Shown here in pieces: positions 25,925 through 36,029 of a stretch of 64,000 nt of DNA. The translations under genes were made by a program, and so were the position numbers. Numbering within the stretch: the first letter of the stretch is position 1; every line of letters starts with the position of its first letter. Under the pieces are notes generated by a model, which was given only the letters and a program-made list of their open reading frames with translations, did no database searches and was not told the DNA's origin. The stretch is from positions 1 to 64,000 of the forward strand of contig SFHQ01000002.1 of assembly GCA_004556345.1 (NCBI GenBank), written 5' to 3'. The stretch is from Clostridiales bacterium (GTDB lineage Bacteria; Bacillota; Clostridia; Oscillospirales; Oscillospiraceae).

Positions 25925-27305
25925 TCTGGCCGCCGAAGCGGCGGCATTTGCTGACCAGTATCAGATGCTTCCCCAGGGAAGCACGGTTTTGTGCGCCGTG
26001 TCCGGGGGAAAAGACTCGATGGCGCTGCTGTCCGTGCTGCAGACGTTGGCGCCGGAGCGCAACCTTATGATCCACGCGGCGCACTTCAACCACCAGCTCC
26101 GGGGCGAAGAGTCCCAGCGGGACGAGGACTTCGTCTCGAAATGGTGTGCCGACCACAACATTCCCCTGACCATCGGCAGCGGGGACGTGGCCCAGGCCGC
26201 CCAGGAGCAGGGCAAGGGCATCGAAGAGACCGCCCGCGCCATGCGCTACGGCTTTCTCACCGAGACGGCCCAGGAAGTCGGGGCGGAAAAGATCGCCACG
26301 GCCCACAACGCCGATGACAACGCCGAAACCGTCCTGCTGCACCTGGTCCGCGGTTCGGGCCTGGACGGCCTGACCGGCATCCCGCCGGTGCGGGGCATTT
26401 TGATCCGGCCCCTGCTGGGCGTGCCGCGCATCGACATCGAGGTCTACTTAGCCCAGGAGAACATCCCCCACGTGGAGGACAGCTCCAACCAAGACACGAA
26501 ATTTGCCCGCAACCGGATCCGGCAGGCGATCCTGCCCGTGATGAAGGACTTAAACCCCGCCTTTGTTTCGACCTTGTCCGCCAACCTGGTCCACCTGCGG
26601 GAGGACCGGGAGCTGCTGCACGACATGGCCGAAAGCGTCACCTGCGAGGCCTTGGTGGAGGACGGCAAGGTCTCCATCCAGGCCGCTTCCCTGGCGGACC
26701 TGCCCCACCCCATTGCCGCCCGCGCGGTGAAGCAGCTGCTGGCCAAGGCCGGGCGCTTCCAGGTCTCGGCGGTGCACATCGACCAGATCATCGAGCTGGC
26801 CACCGGGGAGACCCCCTCGGCCAACCTGAACCTGCCGGAGGGCCTCTTCGCCTGGCGGGAGTATGAGAACCTGGTGATCTGCCCGGCGGAGGCCATCCCC
26901 CCGTCGTTTTCCCTGCGGCTGCTGACCGGCCCCGGCGTGTTCGCGCTGGACAACGGCTGGCAGATCGAGATCGAGGAGACCACCTGCCCGGAGATCCCCG
27001 CCCAGGAGGAATATGAGTGGGACATCGACCGGGAGAGCGTGACCTTCCCCCTGGTCCTCCGCGCCCGCCAGCAGGGCGACCAGCTGCGTCTGCCCGGACG
27101 GCGGACCAAGACCCTGAAAAAATGGTTCATCGACGAAAAGATCCCCCGGCAGCACCGGCAGAGCGTGCCCGTGCTGGCCGATGAGACGGGCCTGCTGGCT
27201 GCCGCCGGCCTGGGCCCCAACTTCCCCCGTGTGGCCACCCCCGGCCACCCCGCCCTGCACATTCGCCTGACCCCGAAACAGAGAGAGGAGAACGAATTAG
27301 TATGA
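25908..27305 (+). CDS. tilS: tRNA(Ile)-lysidine synthase
   Basis: A 465-residue enzyme. ATG 25908 lies inside the end of dnaB with GGAG about eight bases upstream. The PP-loop SGGKDS is at 32-37, followed by HFNHQLRG, GIEETARAMRYGFL and ATAHNADDNAETVLL, all typical of TilS. The C-terminal domain ends with LRLPGRRTKTLKKWFIDEKI, the TilS_C tRNA-binding motif. It converts C34 of the CAU anticodon tRNA to lysidine so that AUA is read as Ile. The stop overlaps the hpt start. Confidence 0.94.
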   Translation: MKNPIDLAAEAAAFADQYQMLPQGSTVLCAVSGGKDSMALLSVLQTLAPERNLMIHAAHFNHQLRGEESQRDEDFVSKWCADHNIPLTIGSGDVAQAAQEQGKGIEETARAMRYGFLTETAQEVGAEKIATAHNADDNAETVLLHLVRGSGLDGLTGIPPVRGILIRPLLGVPRIDIEVYLAQENIPHVEDSSNQDTKFARNRIRQAILPVMKDLNPAFVSTLSANLVHLREDRELLHDMAESVTCEALVEDGKVSIQAASLADLPHPIAARAVKQLLAKAGRFQVSAVHIDQIIELATGETPSANLNLPEGLFAWREYENLVICPAEAIPPSFSLRLLTGPGVFALDNGWQIEIEETTCPEIPAQEEYEWDIDRESVTFPLVLRARQQGDQLRLPGRRTKTLKKWFIDEKIPRQHRQSVPVLADETGLLAAAGLGPNFPRVATPGHPALHIRLTPKQREENELV

Positions 27306-27841
27306 TGGAACAGGATATGCAAGAGATCCTTTTCACCCCGGAGGCCCTGGCCCGGCGAGTGAAGGAGCTGGCCGATCAGATCACCCAGGATTACGCCGGG
27401 AAAAGCCCCCTGATCGTGGGTACCCTGCGTGGCTCCTTCGTGTTTATGGCAGATCTGGTGCGCCAGATCAATTTGCCCCTCACCGTTGATTTCCTGTCCG
27501 CCTCCTCCTACGGCTCCGGGACGGAAAGCTCTGGCCAGGTAAAGCTGAAGCTGGACCTGGCCGACGACATTTCCGGGCGGGATGTGCTGATCATTGAGGA
27601 CATCGTGGACTCCGGCAACACCCTCTCCAAGCTCCTGCCGGAGCTGCAAAAGCGCGGCCCTGCCTCCCTCAAGGTCTGCGCCCTGCTGGATAAGCCGGAG
27701 CGCCGGGTATTGCCCTTCCAGGCCAATTACGTGGGCTTCACCATCCCCGACGCCTTTGTGGTGGGTTATGGGCTGGACTTTGACCAGCACTATCGCCAGC
27801 TACCCTACATCGGCGTCCTAAAGCCCAGCGTATACGAATAA
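27302..27841 (+). CDS. hpt: Hypoxanthine phosphoribosyltransferase
   Basis: A 179-residue purine salvage enzyme. The PRPP motif is LIIEDIVDSGNTL, with KLDLADDISGRD before it and a GTLRGSFVFMADL PPi loop near the N-terminus. It makes IMP or GMP from hypoxanthine or guanine and PRPP. The tilS-hpt-ftsH order is conserved in Firmicutes. ATG 27302 overlaps the tilS stop by four bases and is preceded by AGAGGAG. Confidence 0.94.
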   Translation: MMEQDMQEILFTPEALARRVKELADQITQDYAGKSPLIVGTLRGSFVFMADLVRQINLPLTVDFLSASSYGSGTESSGQVKLKLDLADDISGRDVLIIEDIVDSGNTLSKLLPELQKRGPASLKVCALLDKPERRVLPFQANYVGFTIPDAFVVGYGLDFDQHYRQLPYIGVLKPSVYE

Positions 27842-27911
27842 CCGCCCTCCCCCCCCGCGGGCGTGATCCCGGGGCGGGAGATCCCCGGCCCCTCAAAGGA
27901 GTGAGTTCCAT

Positions 27912-29951
<2,040 letters not shown>

Positions 29952-29980
29952 CGCAACATCCAGTATATCTTACAGAATAC

Positions 29981-30030
29981 AAAAACTCCGAGGTCTTATC
30001 AGGTATATCTGATAGAACCTCGGAGTTTTT
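29981..30030 (+). terminator. ftsH terminator containing an internal palindrome
   Basis: AAAAACTCCGAGGT (29981-29994) pairs perfectly with 30017-30030, which ends in five T residues. Inside the loop lies a second palindrome, TATCAGGTATATCTGATA (29997-30014), which resembles other palindromes just downstream. Confidence 0.85.
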
Positions 30031-30103
30031 CTATGATATAAATTTTATCAGTTGTATCTGATAAAACCTTGAAATTTATTTAGTACGTCAGGTATACCTG
30101 TCA
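29997..30103. repeat. Three related palindromes, operator-like
   Basis: The sequences ATCAGGTATATCTGAT (29998-30013), ATCAGTTGTATCTGAT (30047-30062) and GTCAGGTATACCTGTC (30087-30102) share the core TCAGnTnTAnCTG. A weaker fourth copy may start near 29961. Spacing is 49 and 40 bases. They lie just upstream of the promoter at 30142, so they may be binding sites for a dimeric regulator, though the second and third could also be simple RNA hairpins. Confidence 0.5.
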
Positions 30104-30141
30104 AAATAATCTAAAGAACTCCCTTAAAAGCATTTCATCAT

Positions 30142-30170
30142 TTGACAATCTTCGTTTCATCTAGTATACT
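30142..30170 (+). promoter_or_regulatory. Promoter of the type I toxin-like RNA
   Basis: TTGACA (30142-30147), 17-nt spacer, TATACT (30165-30170). The start would fall near G30178, at the beginning of GTGGAAACC. Confidence 0.85.
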
Positions 30171-30292
30171 TCTTTTCGTGGAAACCCAATGCCTGCAATC
30201 GTAGGCATTGCTCGGTAAAAGACGGTGCCTGACATCCCGCGTAGGCGGATGGAGGCGTGTATAGAGCCAACGCGGGAAATCTTCCCAAGGAG

Positions 30293-30385
30293 GTGATATA
30301 CATAACACTTCAAACCTTTGCTGATTTGATGACCATACTGTGCGGCGTCGCTGCGCTGTTGGACATTTGGACAAGAAAGAAGTGA
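30293..30385 (+). CDS. Putative type I toxin peptide (small hydrophobic, start codon uncertain)
   Basis: A short frame ends at TGA 30383-30385. From the GTG at 30293 it gives 30 residues: VIYITLQTFADLM, then TILCGVAALLDIW and a basic end TRKK. One membrane helix with a Lys/Arg tail is the pattern of type I toxins of the TxpA/BsrG or holin-like kind. The ribosome site AAGGAGGTGAT (30287-30297) is a full match to the 16S tail, but at the best distance there is ATA (30302-30304) where ATG would be expected. Translation may thus begin at ATA or at the too-close GTG, or the gene may have lost its start. Facing promoters and an antisense RNA support a toxin-antitoxin module. Confidence 0.55.
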   Translation: MIYITLQTFADLMTILCGVAALLDIWTRKK

Positions 30386-30476
30386 GCCGTCTGCTGCAAC
30401 AGACGACTCACTGAGTTTTAGAGATTTCTCTCTTGGACAAGTAAGTTTATGTATGTGGCACCGTCTTGGTTTCCAC
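30371..30476 (-). ncRNA. Candidate antisense RNA antitoxin
   Basis: A perfect minus-strand promoter (30483-30511) would start RNA at about 30476. The RNA would begin GTGGAAACC, run across the 3' part of the toxin transcript and end at the hairpin 30383-30410 followed by a T-rich stretch (30370-30382), giving about 106 nt. It is complementary to the 3' end of the toxin RNA and overlaps its stop codon. This is the layout of RatA/SR4-type antitoxin RNAs. No expression data are available. Confidence 0.6.
30383..30418. terminator. Hairpin at the end of the toxin frame, usable from both strands
   Basis: GTGAGCCGTCTG (30383-30394) pairs with 30399-30410 with one mismatch. On the plus strand it is followed by TGAGTTTTAG, on the minus strand by TTCTTTCTT. 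It overlaps the toxin stop codon. Confidence 0.6.
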
Positions 30477-30482
30477 ATTTTT

Positions 30483-30511
30483 ATTATAGCGACATTCGAT
30501 TAAAATGTCAA
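30483..30511 (-). promoter_or_regulatory. Promoter of the antisense RNA
   Basis: Minus strand: TTGACA (30506-30511), 17-nt spacer, TATAAT (30483-30488), a perfect consensus in an otherwise gene-free stretch. Confidence 0.85.
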
Positions 30512-30546
30512 CATTCTGTTCCAGTGATCTCACTTGAACTTTTTCG

Positions 30547-31110
30547 TTACATCTTTGCCTGCCCGTCGTGATAGGCCTGACCGACCACGCCGCCCAGGAG
30601 GCGGTAGACGCGGCGGACCCGGTCATAGGCCAGGAAGTTGGCCTTGTCCGCGTCCACCAGGCCGTCCTCGCCCAGGATGGACTCATCGGCGCTCATGTTG
30701 ACCACCCGGCCGATGACCCGCAGGCCGCCGGGGCCGTCGGTGATCTCGGCCACCTCGCACTCTAAGGTGAGGGGGAACTCCTCGAAGAGCGGGGCATCTA
30801 CAAACTCGCTCTTGAGGGGATGCAGGCCCGCCCGGGCGATCTTATCCGGGGTGGTGTTGCCGGAAACGAGGCCGACGTAGTCCGCTTCCACCAGGTGGGC
30901 CTGGTCTGCAAAGCTGACGGTGAAGGCACCCTTCTTCCGCAGGTTGGCGGTGGTCTTGTGGCCCTCGGAGATGTTCAGCTCCACGTAGACGCTGCCGACC
31001 AGACCGCCCCAACCGACGTTCATGGCGTCGGGGGTCCCGTTTTCGTCATAGGTGCCGATCACCAGCACAGGCTGGGGATAAAACCCGATGTTCTGAAAAT
31101 TCTTTCTCAT
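30547..31110 (-). CDS. Flavin reductase / flavoredoxin-family protein
   Basis: A 187-residue FMN-binding split-barrel protein. ATG 31110 is chosen because AAAGGAG lies about ten bases upstream. The start RKNFQNIGFYPQPVLVIGTY, the AMNVGWGGLVG segment and the ISEGHKTTANL motif match the flavin reductase-like domain found in flavoredoxins. It probably binds FMN and passes electrons to a partner. The gene is the last of a minus-strand operon and follows a large NADH:flavin oxidoreductase, which makes electron transfer between the two plausible. Confidence 0.82.
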   Translation of the reverse strand: MRKNFQNIGFYPQPVLVIGTYDENGTPDAMNVGWGGLVGSVYVELNISEGHKTTANLRKKGAFTVSFADQAHLVEADYVGLVSGNTTPDKIARAGLHPLKSEFVDAPLFEEFPLTLECEVAEITDGPGGLRVIGRVVNMSADESILGEDGLVDADKANFLAYDRVRRVYRLLGGVVGQAYHDGQAKM

Positions 31111-31136
31111 GTTCTCTGTCTCCTTTTGAAATGAAC

Positions 31137-33119
31137 TCAAAGCTGACGGCCCACGGTATAGGCCGAGCCGATGGCCGTCATCACACTGCCGACCTTGCCG
31201 CCGTCACCCACCTGGTAGACGGCCACGCCAGCGCCCTGCAATTCCTGGGCCAGAGAGGGGCGGGAAGCAAAGCCCACAGCCAGAACGATGTGATCGGCGG
31301 GGATCGCTTCCTCGGTGCCGTCAGCCGCAGTCGCCACAGCCCCCGTCTCCGTGACGCAGGTCAGGCGGGCGCCGGTCTTCAGGCTGACGTTCTGCTCGGC
31401 CAGCAGGTCCCGCAGCATGGAGCTGTTCATCTCCGGCACGGGGATGCCGGCGGATAAAATATCCGGCAGGGCTTCCAAAATCGTCACATGCTTGTCGGCC
31501 TGGGCGTAGCCCAGGGCCGTCTCACAGCCGACCAAGCCGCCGCCGACCACCAGGATGTTCTCGCCCGGCAGGTCCTTTCCGGTGAGGGCCGTGACGCAGT
31601 CCACAACGTTCTCGCGTTCGATGCCGGGGACCTTCGGCACGACGGGGGCTGCGCCCACGGCCAGGACCACCGCATCGGGCTTATGATACAGGACCGCCTG
31701 GGCGTCCAGCTTGGCCCCCAGCTCGATCTCTACATCCAGCTTCTTCAGCTGGCGCTGATACCACTGGTTCAGCTCGTTCAACTCTTTCTTAAAGTCGTGG
31801 GCCCCGGCGGGAATGAGATTGCCGCCCAGCTGGTTGCCCGCCTCGCAGAGGGTGACCTTGTGGCCCCGCAGCGCCGCACAGCGGGCGGCCTCCATCCCGG
31901 CCACGCCGCCGCCGACCACTAAGACATTTTTCTTGACCGCGGCAGGCGTCAGGTCAAAGCTGGCTTCCCGCGCCGCCTGGGGATTCACCGCGCACCCGGC
32001 TCGACGGCCGATCTTCAAGGCCCCGATGCAGCCCTGGTTGCAGCCGATGCAGGGGCGGATGTCCTCAGGACATCCCATGGCGACCTTTTGCGGATAGGCA
32101 GGGTCCGCCAGGGACGGACGGCCCAGCACGATGCCGTCAATGCTGCCCTCGGCCACGGCCTGGGCCGCCAGGTCGGGATCGTTCATGCGCCCGCCGCAGA
32201 GGATGGGGATTTTGACCGCCTCTTTCGCGGCCTTGGCCAGGGGCAGGACCCGGCCCTTTTCCATGTAGCAGGGGGGCGCGGCGTAATAGAAGGAGTCGTA
32301 TTGGCCAAAGTCCACGCTCAGGCAGTCGTAGCCATAGGCTTCCAGACGCTTGGCGATCTCCAGGCCCTCTTCCAACGTCCGGCCTACCTCGTCCTCGCCG
32401 TGGAGGGAGGGGTGGTTGTAGCCCTTGATGTAGCTCTTGAGGGCCAGGCGCATGGACACGACAAAGTCGCTGCCACAGGCGGCCTTCACCCCGTCCAGGA
32501 TCTCACGGGCACAGCGCAGGCGGTTCTCTAACGCTCCGCCGTACTCATCCGTCCGGTGGTTCATAAAGGTCATGGCAAACTGGTCCAGCAGGTAGCCCCA
32601 GTGCATGGCGTGGACCTCGATGCCGGGGAAGCCGCACTGCTTCAGCAGCACCGCCGTGGCGATCATCTGGTCGATCTTCTGCTTGATCTGGTCCTTGGTC
32701 AGGGCGGGAGCGATGCGGGCCGGGTCGTGATAGTACGGGATCTCCGAGGGACAGAAGCAGCCCAGGGCGTTGCGTCCGTACCCCATGGACACCTGGGGCA
32801 TCATCTTGGCCCCGTAGGCATCCAGGCGTTCCAGCAGCTCCACCGCCGAGCGCTGGAAGCTCTTGGGGGCTTTCAGGGGCTGCTTGCTGTCCAGAGGATG
32901 GACGGGGTCCACCAGCGTATCCGGATGAAAGGCCCCGGTGAAAATGAGGCCAAAGCCGCCCTTGGCCCGCTCCTCAAAGTAGGCCAGGCCGTTCTCTGAG
33001 AACTCCCCAAAGGGGCCGTGGAGCGAGGGCAGGGTCAGGGGGCCGACGCAAAAGCGATTTTTGATGGTCAGCTTGCCGATCTGCAAGGGCTGTAACAGGG
33101 ATGCATAGGGAAACGTCAT
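31137..33119 (-). CDS. NADH:flavin oxidoreductase / 2-enoate reductase-family enzyme
   Basis: A 660-residue enzyme of the Old Yellow Enzyme group with Fe-S cluster. The N-terminal TIM barrel (about 1-350) binds FMN; GIEVHAMHWGYLLDQF and NRTDEYGG-like NHRTDEYGGALENR are family marks. The cysteine cluster CIGCNQGCIG with a later Cys in GCAVNP binds 4Fe-4S. The C-terminal half has two Rossmann motifs (VLVVGGGVAGMEAAR and ILVVGGGLVGCETA) for FAD and NAD(P)H. Relatives include 2-enoate reductase, dienoyl-CoA reductase and the bile-acid enzymes BaiCD/BaiH. The substrate cannot be assigned here; an unsaturated acid or CoA ester is likely. Confidence 0.85.
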   Translation of the reverse strand: MTFPYASLLQPLQIGKLTIKNRFCVGPLTLPSLHGPFGEFSENGLAYFEERAKGGFGLIFTGAFHPDTLVDPVHPLDSKQPLKAPKSFQRSAVELLERLDAYGAKMMPQVSMGYGRNALGCFCPSEIPYYHDPARIAPALTKDQIKQKIDQMIATAVLLKQCGFPGIEVHAMHWGYLLDQFAMTFMNHRTDEYGGALENRLRCAREILDGVKAACGSDFVVSMRLALKSYIKGYNHPSLHGEDEVGRTLEEGLEIAKRLEAYGYDCLSVDFGQYDSFYYAAPPCYMEKGRVLPLAKAAKEAVKIPILCGGRMNDPDLAAQAVAEGSIDGIVLGRPSLADPAYPQKVAMGCPEDIRPCIGCNQGCIGALKIGRRAGCAVNPQAAREASFDLTPAAVKKNVLVVGGGVAGMEAARCAALRGHKVTLCEAGNQLGGNLIPAGAHDFKKELNELNQWYQRQLKKLDVEIELGAKLDAQAVLYHKPDAVVLAVGAAPVVPKVPGIERENVVDCVTALTGKDLPGENILVVGGGLVGCETALGYAQADKHVTILEALPDILSAGIPVPEMNSSMLRDLLAEQNVSLKTGARLTCVTETGAVATAADGTEEAIPADHIVLAVGFASRPSLAQELQGAGVAVYQVGDGGKVGSVMTAIGSAYTVGRQL

Positions 33120-33133
33120 GGGTATCTTCCTCC

Positions 33134-34069
33134 TTATAATGTCCTTTCATAAAAATCCCAGGCATTTTGCCAGCACACCCGCTCGATCTGGCGGGGCGTG
33201 AAGCCGCCTTGTTCCAAGGCGCGGATGAGCCGGTCCATGTGACCGGCGTCTTCCAGCTCCAGGGGGCAGTCAATGCCGTCAAAATCCGAGCCGAGGGCGG
33301 CCAGTTCCTCCCCGCCCACATCCACGACATGGCGGATGTGTCGGACAATGTCCTCCGTCCGGGAGGCTTCATGCGGTCCCAAAAAGGCGGAATAGAAATT
33401 CACGCCCACCAGGCCGCCGTTGTCGGCCAAGGCCTTGAGCATCTCGTCGGTCAAGTTCCGCCGGTGGTCCCGAAGGGCGCGACAGCAGGAATGGCTGGCC
33501 AGAAACGGCCGCTTGGCGTGGCGGGCCACGTCCCAGAAGCCGTCGTCGCCCAGGTGGGAGACATCGGCGATCATGCCCAGGCGTTCCATCTCTTCCAAAA
33601 ACGCAAGCCCCGTCTCCGTGAGGCCCCCCGGCTGGCCGTTGGGCTGGCCCAATTCATTGGGATAGTTCCAGGTCAGGGTGAGCATCCGCACCCCCACACG
33701 ATAGAGGGTGCGGAGCAGGGACAGCCGGCCCAGGCAGACGCCGCCCTCCTCCACCGTCAGCAGACAGCCGAGTTTTTTCTCCCGGCGGGCAGCTTCCAAA
33801 TCAGCGAAAGATAAGACGGGCTGGGCCAAGTCTTTGTTGTTCGCAAGCTCTTCCCAATACAAGTCGGCCAAGGTCAAGACTTCCTGTAAGGGGTCACGTC
33901 CCCTTTTGAGATTGACAAATAGGGCGAAGTTTTGCAGGAGATAGCCACTGCCCTTTAATTTTTCCAAATCAATGTGGAAGTCCGCCTGCCGCAAGCTCCC
34001 CGCCTCCCCCGTGCGGCGGGCATTTAAGAGGCGGGAGATTGTATCACAGTGTAAGTCGATGAATGGCAT
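33134..34069 (-). CDS. Membrane dipeptidase (M19 renal dipeptidase family)
   Basis: A 311-residue zinc dipeptidase. DLHCDT near the start (His7, Asp9) and LLTVEEGG supply metal ligands; SHLGDDGFWDV and ASHSCCRALRDHRRNL add the two further histidines of the site, and GSDFDGI is the typical end motif. Despite the family name, no signal peptide is visible, so it is probably cytoplasmic. It follows two oligopeptide-transporter ATPase genes by five bases, which suggests hydrolysis of imported dipeptides, possibly those with D-residues. Confidence 0.88.
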   Translation of the reverse strand: MPFIDLHCDTISRLLNARRTGEAGSLRQADFHIDLEKLKGSGYLLQNFALFVNLKRGRDPLQEVLTLADLYWEELANNKDLAQPVLSFADLEAARREKKLGCLLTVEEGGVCLGRLSLLRTLYRVGVRMLTLTWNYPNELGQPNGQPGGLTETGLAFLEEMERLGMIADVSHLGDDGFWDVARHAKRPFLASHSCCRALRDHRRNLTDEMLKALADNGGLVGVNFYSAFLGPHEASRTEDIVRHIRHVVDVGGEELAALGSDFDGIDCPLELEDAGHMDRLIRALEQGGFTPRQIERVCWQNAWDFYERTL

Positions 34070-34074
34070 TCATA

Positions 34075-35034
34075 TCACCTCAATGGGAAATGACAGGCCA
34101 CGCCCCGCGCCCCCTCTGTTTGCAGCTTCGGGACCTCCTGGGCACAGCGGGCCTGCGCGTAAGGACAGCGGGTCCGAAAGCGACAGCCGGAGGGCGGCGT
34201 CACCGGGCTGGGAATTTCCCCGGCCAGGGGCGGGCCGTTTTCATTGCGCCGCGTGGGGTCGGGCCGGGGGACGGCGGCGAGCAAGAGCTTCGTGTAGGGA
34301 TGGCGAGGCGCAGTAAACACTTCTTCCGTCGGCCCGATCTCACACACCCGCCCCAGAAACATCACGCACACCCGCCCCGCGCTGTGGCGCACCACACTCA
34401 AGTCATGGGAGACCAACACATAGGTCAGGCCCTCATCCGCCTGTAAGTCTAACAGCAGGTTCAGCATCTGGGCCTGTACGGACACATCCAGGGCCGAAAC
34501 AGGCTCATCGCAGACCACCAAGCGCGGCTCCACCGCCAAGGCCCTGGCGATGCCCACCCGCTGGCGCTGGCCGCCGGAGAGCTCGTGGGGATAGCGGCCC
34601 AGTAACTGCCTGGGCAGGCCCACCCGCTCCAAGAGGGCCTCTGCTCGGCCCGCAAATTCCCTGGGCGGACAGAGCTTGTGGATGCGCAGAGGCTCCGCCA
34701 GGATCTCCCCCACGTCCCAGCGGGGATTCAGGGCGGCGGCGGTGTCCTGAAAGACCATCTGCATCTGCCGCCGCAGGGCCCGTAATTCTTTGGGGGCACA
34801 TTGGGCCAGGTCCTGGCCGTCGAAGAGGACCTGCCCCTCCGTCGGTGGGAGCAGGCCCAGGAGCAGACGGCCCAGGGTACTTTTGCCGCACCCGGACTCC
34901 CCCACCAGCGCCAGGGTCTCCCCTTCGTAGACCTGTAAGTCTACCTGGGAAACGCCGTGGAGAAGGGCCCCCTTTTTCCCCTTCACGGGGAAGTCTTTGG
35001 AGAGGCCCCGTGCCTCGGCTAAGATCGTTGGCAT
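34075..35034 (-). CDS. Oligopeptide ABC transporter ATP-binding protein, OppF type
   Basis: A 319-residue ATPase. ATG 35034 has GGAGGGG nine bases upstream; reading further upstream only enters the preceding gene. Walker A GESGCGKST, signature ELSGGQRQRVGIARAL, Walker B VVCDEPVSALD and the C-terminal FRTRCPYAQARCAQE Cys motif are present. It lies 14 bases after an OppD-type gene. No permease or binding-protein gene is in this operon, so the pair must energise membrane parts encoded elsewhere, perhaps the 2.9-8.5 kb importer or another locus. Confidence 0.9.
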   Translation of the reverse strand: MPTILAEARGLSKDFPVKGKKGALLHGVSQVDLQVYEGETLALVGESGCGKSTLGRLLLGLLPPTEGQVLFDGQDLAQCAPKELRALRRQMQMVFQDTAAALNPRWDVGEILAEPLRIHKLCPPREFAGRAEALLERVGLPRQLLGRYPHELSGGQRQRVGIARALAVEPRLVVCDEPVSALDVSVQAQMLNLLLDLQADEGLTYVLVSHDLSVVRHSAGRVCVMFLGRVCEIGPTEEVFTAPRHPYTKLLLAAVPRPDPTRRNENGPPLAGEIPSPVTPPSGCRFRTRCPYAQARCAQEVPKLQTEGARGVACHFPLR

Positions 35035-35048
35035 CGTTTCCCCTCCTC

Positions 35049-36029
35049 TCAGGTTACTTGGAAACATCGGACGAAATGCCCCCCGCCCACATCCCGCAGG
35101 GGCGGGACGCTCTGGGCGCAGGCTTCCGTGGCCCGGTCGCACCGGGGGCAGAAGCGGCAGCCGGGGGGCGGACAGCGCAGGTCAGGGACCGTGCCGCGAA
35201 TGGTATACAGCGTCTCCTGCCCCCCTTCCAGGGCGGGGATGGCCTTCCGCAGGCCCTGGGTGTAGGGATGCTTGGCCTCCCGGAAGAGGGCAAACGTCTC
35301 CGCCGCCTCCACGATCTGCCCGGCGTACATCACATAGACCAGGTCACACAGCTGGGCCACCACGCCCAGGTTGTGGGTGATGAGCAGAATGGCCGTGCCA
35401 TGCTCCCGGCGCAGGTCGCCCATGAGGGAGAGGATCTGGGCTTGGATCGTCACGTCCAAGGCCGTGGTCGGCTCGTCGGCCAAAAGAAGCTCCGGCTCGC
35501 AGGCCATGGCCATGGCGATCATCACCCGCTGCCGCAGGCCGCCGGAGAGCTCACGGGGGTAGGCATCGTACCGGGCCGCCGGGTCGGGGATGCCCACCTG
35601 CCGGAAGAGGTCGATGGTCTTCGCCTTGGCGCTCTTCCGGTCCATCCCCCGGTGCAGGCGCAAAACCTCCGCCACTTGCCGGCCCACGGGATAGACGGGG
35701 TTGAGGGAGGTCATGGGATCCTGAAAGATCATGGCCAGCCGGTCCCCCCGGAGCTTGCGGCGTTCTTTTTCCGACAGCTGGCGTAAGTCCCGGCCCTGGA
35801 AGCAGAGCTCTCCCGCCGTCACCTGCCCCCCGGCGGGGACCAGGCCCAGGACGGACAGGGCCGTGACGCTCTTGCCGCACCCGGACTCCCCCACCAGGCC
35901 CACGATGCTCCCGCGGGGGACGGTCAGGTCAATGCCATCCACGGCGGTCAGCTCCCCCTGCGGCGTGTGGAACTTGGTCTGTAAGCCGGAGATGGTCAGC
36001 GCGGACCTCTGCCCCAGCGCGGTGCTCAC
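35049..36029 (-). CDS. Oligopeptide ABC transporter ATP-binding protein, OppD type
   Basis: A 326-residue ATPase with Walker A GESGCGKS, signature ELSGGLRQRVMIAMAM, Walker B LLLADEPTTALD and a C-terminal FCPRCDRATEACAQ motif. The start is taken as GTG 36029, which overlaps the stop of the preceding ArsC/Spx-like gene (GTGA) and has AAGGGG at a good distance. A TTG at 36044 is an alternative. It is the partner of the OppF-type ATPase just downstream. Confidence 0.88.
   Translation of the reverse strand: MSTALGQRSALTISGLQTKFHTPQGELTAVDGIDLTVPRGSIVGLVGESGCGKSVTALSVLGLVPAGGQVTAGELCFQGRDLRQLSEKERRKLRGDRLAMIFQDPMTSLNPVYPVGRQVAEVLRLHRGMDRKSAKAKTIDLFRQVGIPDPAARYDAYPRELSGGLRQRVMIAMAMACEPELLLADEPTTALDVTIQAQILSLMGDLRREHGTAILLITHNLGVVAQLCDLVYVMYAGQIVEAAETFALFREAKHPYTQGLRKAIPALEGGQETLYTIRGTVPDLRCPPPGCRFCPRCDRATEACAQSVPPLRDVGGGHFVRCFQVT

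Larger units (their letters stand above)
30178..30476. repeat. Split inverted repeat closing the toxin element
   Basis: GTGGAAACC (30178-30186) and AAGACGGTGCC (30219-30229) are together complementary to one continuous 20-base block at 30457-30476. Between the two left pieces is a hairpin, AATGCCT/AGGCATT (30188-30194 with 30203-30209). In the plus-strand RNA the 5' and 3' ends can therefore pair over 20 bp with a side hairpin. Confidence 0.8.
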
